A stretch of DNA of 7,330 nt from Chloroflexota bacterium (GTDB taxonomy: Bacteria > Chloroflexota > Anaerolineae > Anaerolineales > Anaerolineaceae), in assembly GCA_029777225.1 (NCBI GenBank), contig JAKOSR010000008.1:1-7330 (forward strand). Reading direction: 5' to 3'. A program made the translations under genes and the position numbers. Positions within the stretch are counted from its first letter, which is position 1. Each line of letters opens with the position of its first letter. The notes beneath the pieces are model-generated. The model was not told the DNA's origin. It saw only the letters and a list, made by a program, of their open reading frames with translations, and searched no databases. Below are positions 5,634 to 7,330 of this stretch, piece after piece.

Positions 5634-6435
5634 AAATCACCACAATGCTTAGTACCGCGCAATAGAGCGCGAAGGGGAACAAGCTCTTGCTTTTGAGGTA
5701 GTCCAGGAACCAGCGAATGGCCAGGTACCCAATCACAGCCGCGGCAACGAACCCCACCAACACGACGGGCAGCACGCTGACCACCGAGGGCATCTTTACC
5801 AAATCCAGCACCGCCAGCAATCCTGCGGCGAGCATGATGGGAATGGACATCAGGAATGAAAACCGGGCCGTGGCCTGGCGTTTGAGACCGCTGAACAGCC
5901 CGCCTGAAATCGTCGCGCCTGAGCGGGAAATGCCCGGAAAGATGGACGCCGCCTGGAACAAGCCCATCACAACTGCTTCCCTGGGGCCAACCTGGTCAGT
6001 TTGGTGCGCTCTCTTGGACCAGATTTCCGCGCAGGTCAGCAGGAGGGCGGTTAAAAACAGCATCACCGCTGTGGCCACCGGGCTGTTGAAGGCCGCTTCG
6101 ACCTTGTCTTTGAGGAACAGGCCGGCCAGCCCCGCTGGGATGGTGGCCAGCACAATCATCCATCCCAGGCGTCCGTCAGCGTCTGCCAGGGGCTCTTTAT
6201 CCTTGATTCCGCGGAGCATGCCCTGGATAATCGCGAGGAGGTCCTTGCGAAAGAAGACGATTACAGCGGCGAGAGTGCCCAATTGGACGAGCACGTCAAA
6301 AATGAAGGCTTGGGTTGGGTCCAGCTTCCAGTTGAGCAGGAAGGGCACCAACACCAGGTGCGCGGAGGACGATACAGGCAGGAATTCGGTGAGCCCCTGG
6401 ACGATGCCAAGGATGATGGCTTGAAAAAATGTCAT
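5614..6435 (-). CDS. uppP: Undecaprenyl-diphosphate phosphatase UppP (BacA)
   Basis: A 273-residue polytopic membrane enzyme of full family length. It dephosphorylates undecaprenyl diphosphate to the monophosphate, recycling the carrier lipid for peptidoglycan and other envelope polymers; overexpression of family members gives bacitracin resistance. The first signature is IVQGLTEFLPVSSSAHLVL (residues 11-29), with E17 and H26 matching catalytic positions. The first glutamate of the E. coli motif is Gln (Q13) here, as in many homologues. The second signature is PGISRSGATISGG (167-179) with R171. About eight hydrophobic segments follow the expected layout. AAGGAG (6444-6449) lies 8 bases before the ATG, and the start overlaps the tgt stop as ATGA (6432-6435), so the two are probably coupled. 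Confidence 0.96.
   Translation of the reverse strand: MTFFQAIILGIVQGLTEFLPVSSSAHLVLVPFLLNWKLDPTQAFIFDVLVQLGTLAAVIVFFRKDLLAIIQGMLRGIKDKEPLADADGRLGWMIVLATIPAGLAGLFLKDKVEAAFNSPVATAVMLFLTALLLTCAEIWSKRAHQTDQVGPREAVVMGLFQAASIFPGISRSGATISGGLFSGLKRQATARFSFLMSIPIMLAAGLLAVLDLVKMPSVVSVLPVVLVGFVAAAVIGYLAIRWFLDYLKSKSLFPFALYCAVLSIVVIFVVYAR
5636..5641 (-). promoter_or_regulatory. Ribosome binding site of the lipoprotein gene
   Basis: GGTGAT on the minus strand, inside the uppP coding end. It is complementary to the extended anti-Shine-Dalgarno (GGAGGTGAT) and lies 2 bases before the first of two tandem TTG codons. If the GG is aligned to the core, the spacing to either TTG is normal (6 or 9 bases). Confidence 0.55.
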
Positions 6436-7330
6436 GCGACGTTCTCCTTTTGGTTGGCATGCAAACGTGCCAGGGCAGTTTGCGCGTAGTCTTGCAGAGT
6501 CCCTGTTTGGATGGACATTCTAAGTTCCCTGGCCAATTGCAGGAGGGTGTGCAGATTGTGAATAGAGAGCAGCACCGGCGCGAGGATTTCCTTTGCGTTA
6601 ATCAGGTGGCGCAGGTAGCTCCTGGAAAAATGTTGGCAGGTGTAGCACTGGCAATCGCGGTCAATTGGTTCCGGGTCGCGGGTGTAGCGGGCGTTCAGCA
6701 GGTTGAGCCGCCCGTCGCGCGTCATCGCGCTGGCGTGCCTGGCCAGGCGGGTGGGCAAAACACAGTCGAAAATATCGACCCCTCGCAAGACGCCTTCAAT
6801 CAAGTCTTCCGGCGTGCCCACGCCCATCAGGTAGCGGGGTTTATCCTCCGGCAGGATGGCATTAACCAACTCGATGGTCCGGTACATGTCTGCCTTGCCT
6901 TCGCCGACCGACAGGCCGCCGATGGCGTGCCCCGGGAACCCAAGCGAACTGATGAAGCGGGCGGATTCCTCACGCAGGTCGGGGAAAATACCGCCCTGGA
7001 CAATGCCAAACAGGGCCTGGTCAACCCTGGCCTTGGCTCGCAGGCTGCGCTCTGCCCAGGCGTGCGTCCGGCCCATGGCCTGTCGCGCGTAGTCGTGATT
7101 GGTCGGGTCAGAGCATTCATCAAACGCCATGATGATATCCGCACCCAGGTTTTCCTGGACCCCAATCGAAATTTCAGGGGTGAGACGATGCATGGACCCG
7201 TCGATGTGGGACTTGAAAGTGACCCCATCCTTGTCGATTTTGCGGGTGCCGGAAAGGGAAAAGACCTGGAAGCCACCCGAATCGGTCAACATGGGTCCCT
7301 GCCACTGCATGAACTGGTGCAACCCGCCCA
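6432..7330 (-). CDS. tgt: Queuine/preQ1 tRNA-guanine transglycosylase Tgt, N-terminus missing
   Basis: Partial gene; about 299 residues are visible and the N-terminal 70-80 lie beyond the right edge. The frame reads GGLHQFMQWQGPMLTDSGGF at the edge, so the internal TTG at 7322 is not a start. Bacterial Tgt replaces guanine at tRNA wobble position 34 with preQ1 in the queuosine pathway. Counting from that Leu as 1, TDSGGFQ (13-19) holds the general acid/base Asp. Also present are FGIVQGG (105-111), GGLSVGE (135-141) for base recognition, MGVGTPEDL (166-174), and GVDIFDCVLPTR (181-192) with the nucleophilic Asp. The zinc ligands C224, C226, C229 and H255 (CQCYTC...SIHN) are all intact, so it should be active. 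It leads the tgt-uppP-lipoprotein operon; its promoter is outside the window. Confidence 0.97.
   Translation of the reverse strand, partial: GGLHQFMQWQGPMLTDSGGFQVFSLSGTRKIDKDGVTFKSHIDGSMHRLTPEISIGVQENLGADIIMAFDECSDPTNHDYARQAMGRTHAWAERSLRAKARVDQALFGIVQGGIFPDLREESARFISSLGFPGHAIGGLSVGEGKADMYRTIELVNAILPEDKPRYLMGVGTPEDLIEGVLRGVDIFDCVLPTRLARHASAMTRDGRLNLLNARYTRDPEPIDRDCQCYTCQHFSRSYLRHLINAKEILAPVLLSIHNLHTLLQLARELRMSIQTGTLQDYAQTALARLHANQKENVA
6444..6449 (-). promoter_or_regulatory. Ribosome binding site of uppP
   Basis: AAGGAG within the last codons of tgt, 8 bases before the uppP ATG. It indicates uppP can be initiated independently as well as by ATGA coupling. Confidence 0.75.

Noticed and set aside
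5717..6424. A 235-residue plus-strand open frame opposite uppP
   Set aside because: Low-complexity composition rich in Ala, Thr, Ser, Arg and Pro with no motif, antisense to a fully conserved UppP; it is a shadow of GC-rich coding sequence.
7317..7322. TTG at 7322 as the tgt start
   Set aside because: The codons before it read Gly-Gly, and GGLHQFMQWQGP is an internal conserved Tgt block; the real N-terminus is outside the window.
1..7330. Search by eye for CRISPR repeats, insertion-sequence ends, tRNA or rRNA genes, toxin-antitoxin or defence genes
   Set aside because: No regularly spaced repeats, transposase motifs, tRNA cloverleaf features or defence-family domains were seen; gaps between genes are short.

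Overview
The window is about 7.3 kb of compact bacterial chromosome, moderately GC-rich and with even composition throughout. It holds eight genes: six complete and one cut off at each edge. My best guess for the source is Chloroflexota, class Anaerolineae. That rests on the methyltransferase at 4048-4869, whose N-terminal 'YLRKYQYQDAANLEARIAIHKRF' type block I associate with that group, and on the general look of the UbiA, PatB-type and UppP proteins. It is inference from memory, not a search.

Left part (1-2240): a plus-strand gene for the C-terminal end of a CBS/CorC_HlyC ('hemolysin family', CNNM-type) membrane protein runs tail to tail, with a 1-base gap, into a minus-strand pair. The pair is a UbiA-family membrane prenyltransferase followed 2 bases later by a COG1092-type (RlmI/K-like) SAM-dependent methyltransferase, evidently one transcript.

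Middle (2241-4047): a 117-base divergent control region separates the UbiA gene from a PatB/MalY-type PLP-dependent C-S lyase/aminotransferase on the plus strand. That gene converges on a minus-strand cold-shock protein gene, and both share a strong bidirectional hairpin terminator. Upstream of the cold-shock gene is a good candidate promoter and a perfect 12-base palindrome. A second divergent region follows, with a textbook extended -10 promoter for the next gene.

Right part (4048-7330): a free-standing class I SAM-dependent methyltransferase (+) overlaps by 4 bases, tail to tail, the last gene of a minus-strand operon read as tgt -> uppP -> small lipoprotein. Tgt is the queuosine-pathway tRNA-guanine transglycosylase, cut by the right edge. 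UppP is undecaprenyl-diphosphate phosphatase. The lipoprotein resembles the PstS-type periplasmic binding fold but has lost the usual phosphate-binding signature. The three genes overlap (4 and 20 bases), so they are probably translationally coupled.

Most of this is ordinary housekeeping sequence. I see no CRISPR array, transposon, phage gene, toxin-antitoxin pair or defence cluster. The items most worth a second look are the diverged PstS-like lipoprotein coupled to uppP with a TTG start, the operator-like palindrome at the cold-shock promoter, and two extended -10 promoters that overlap or lie inside the longest open reading frames and therefore decide the true starts.
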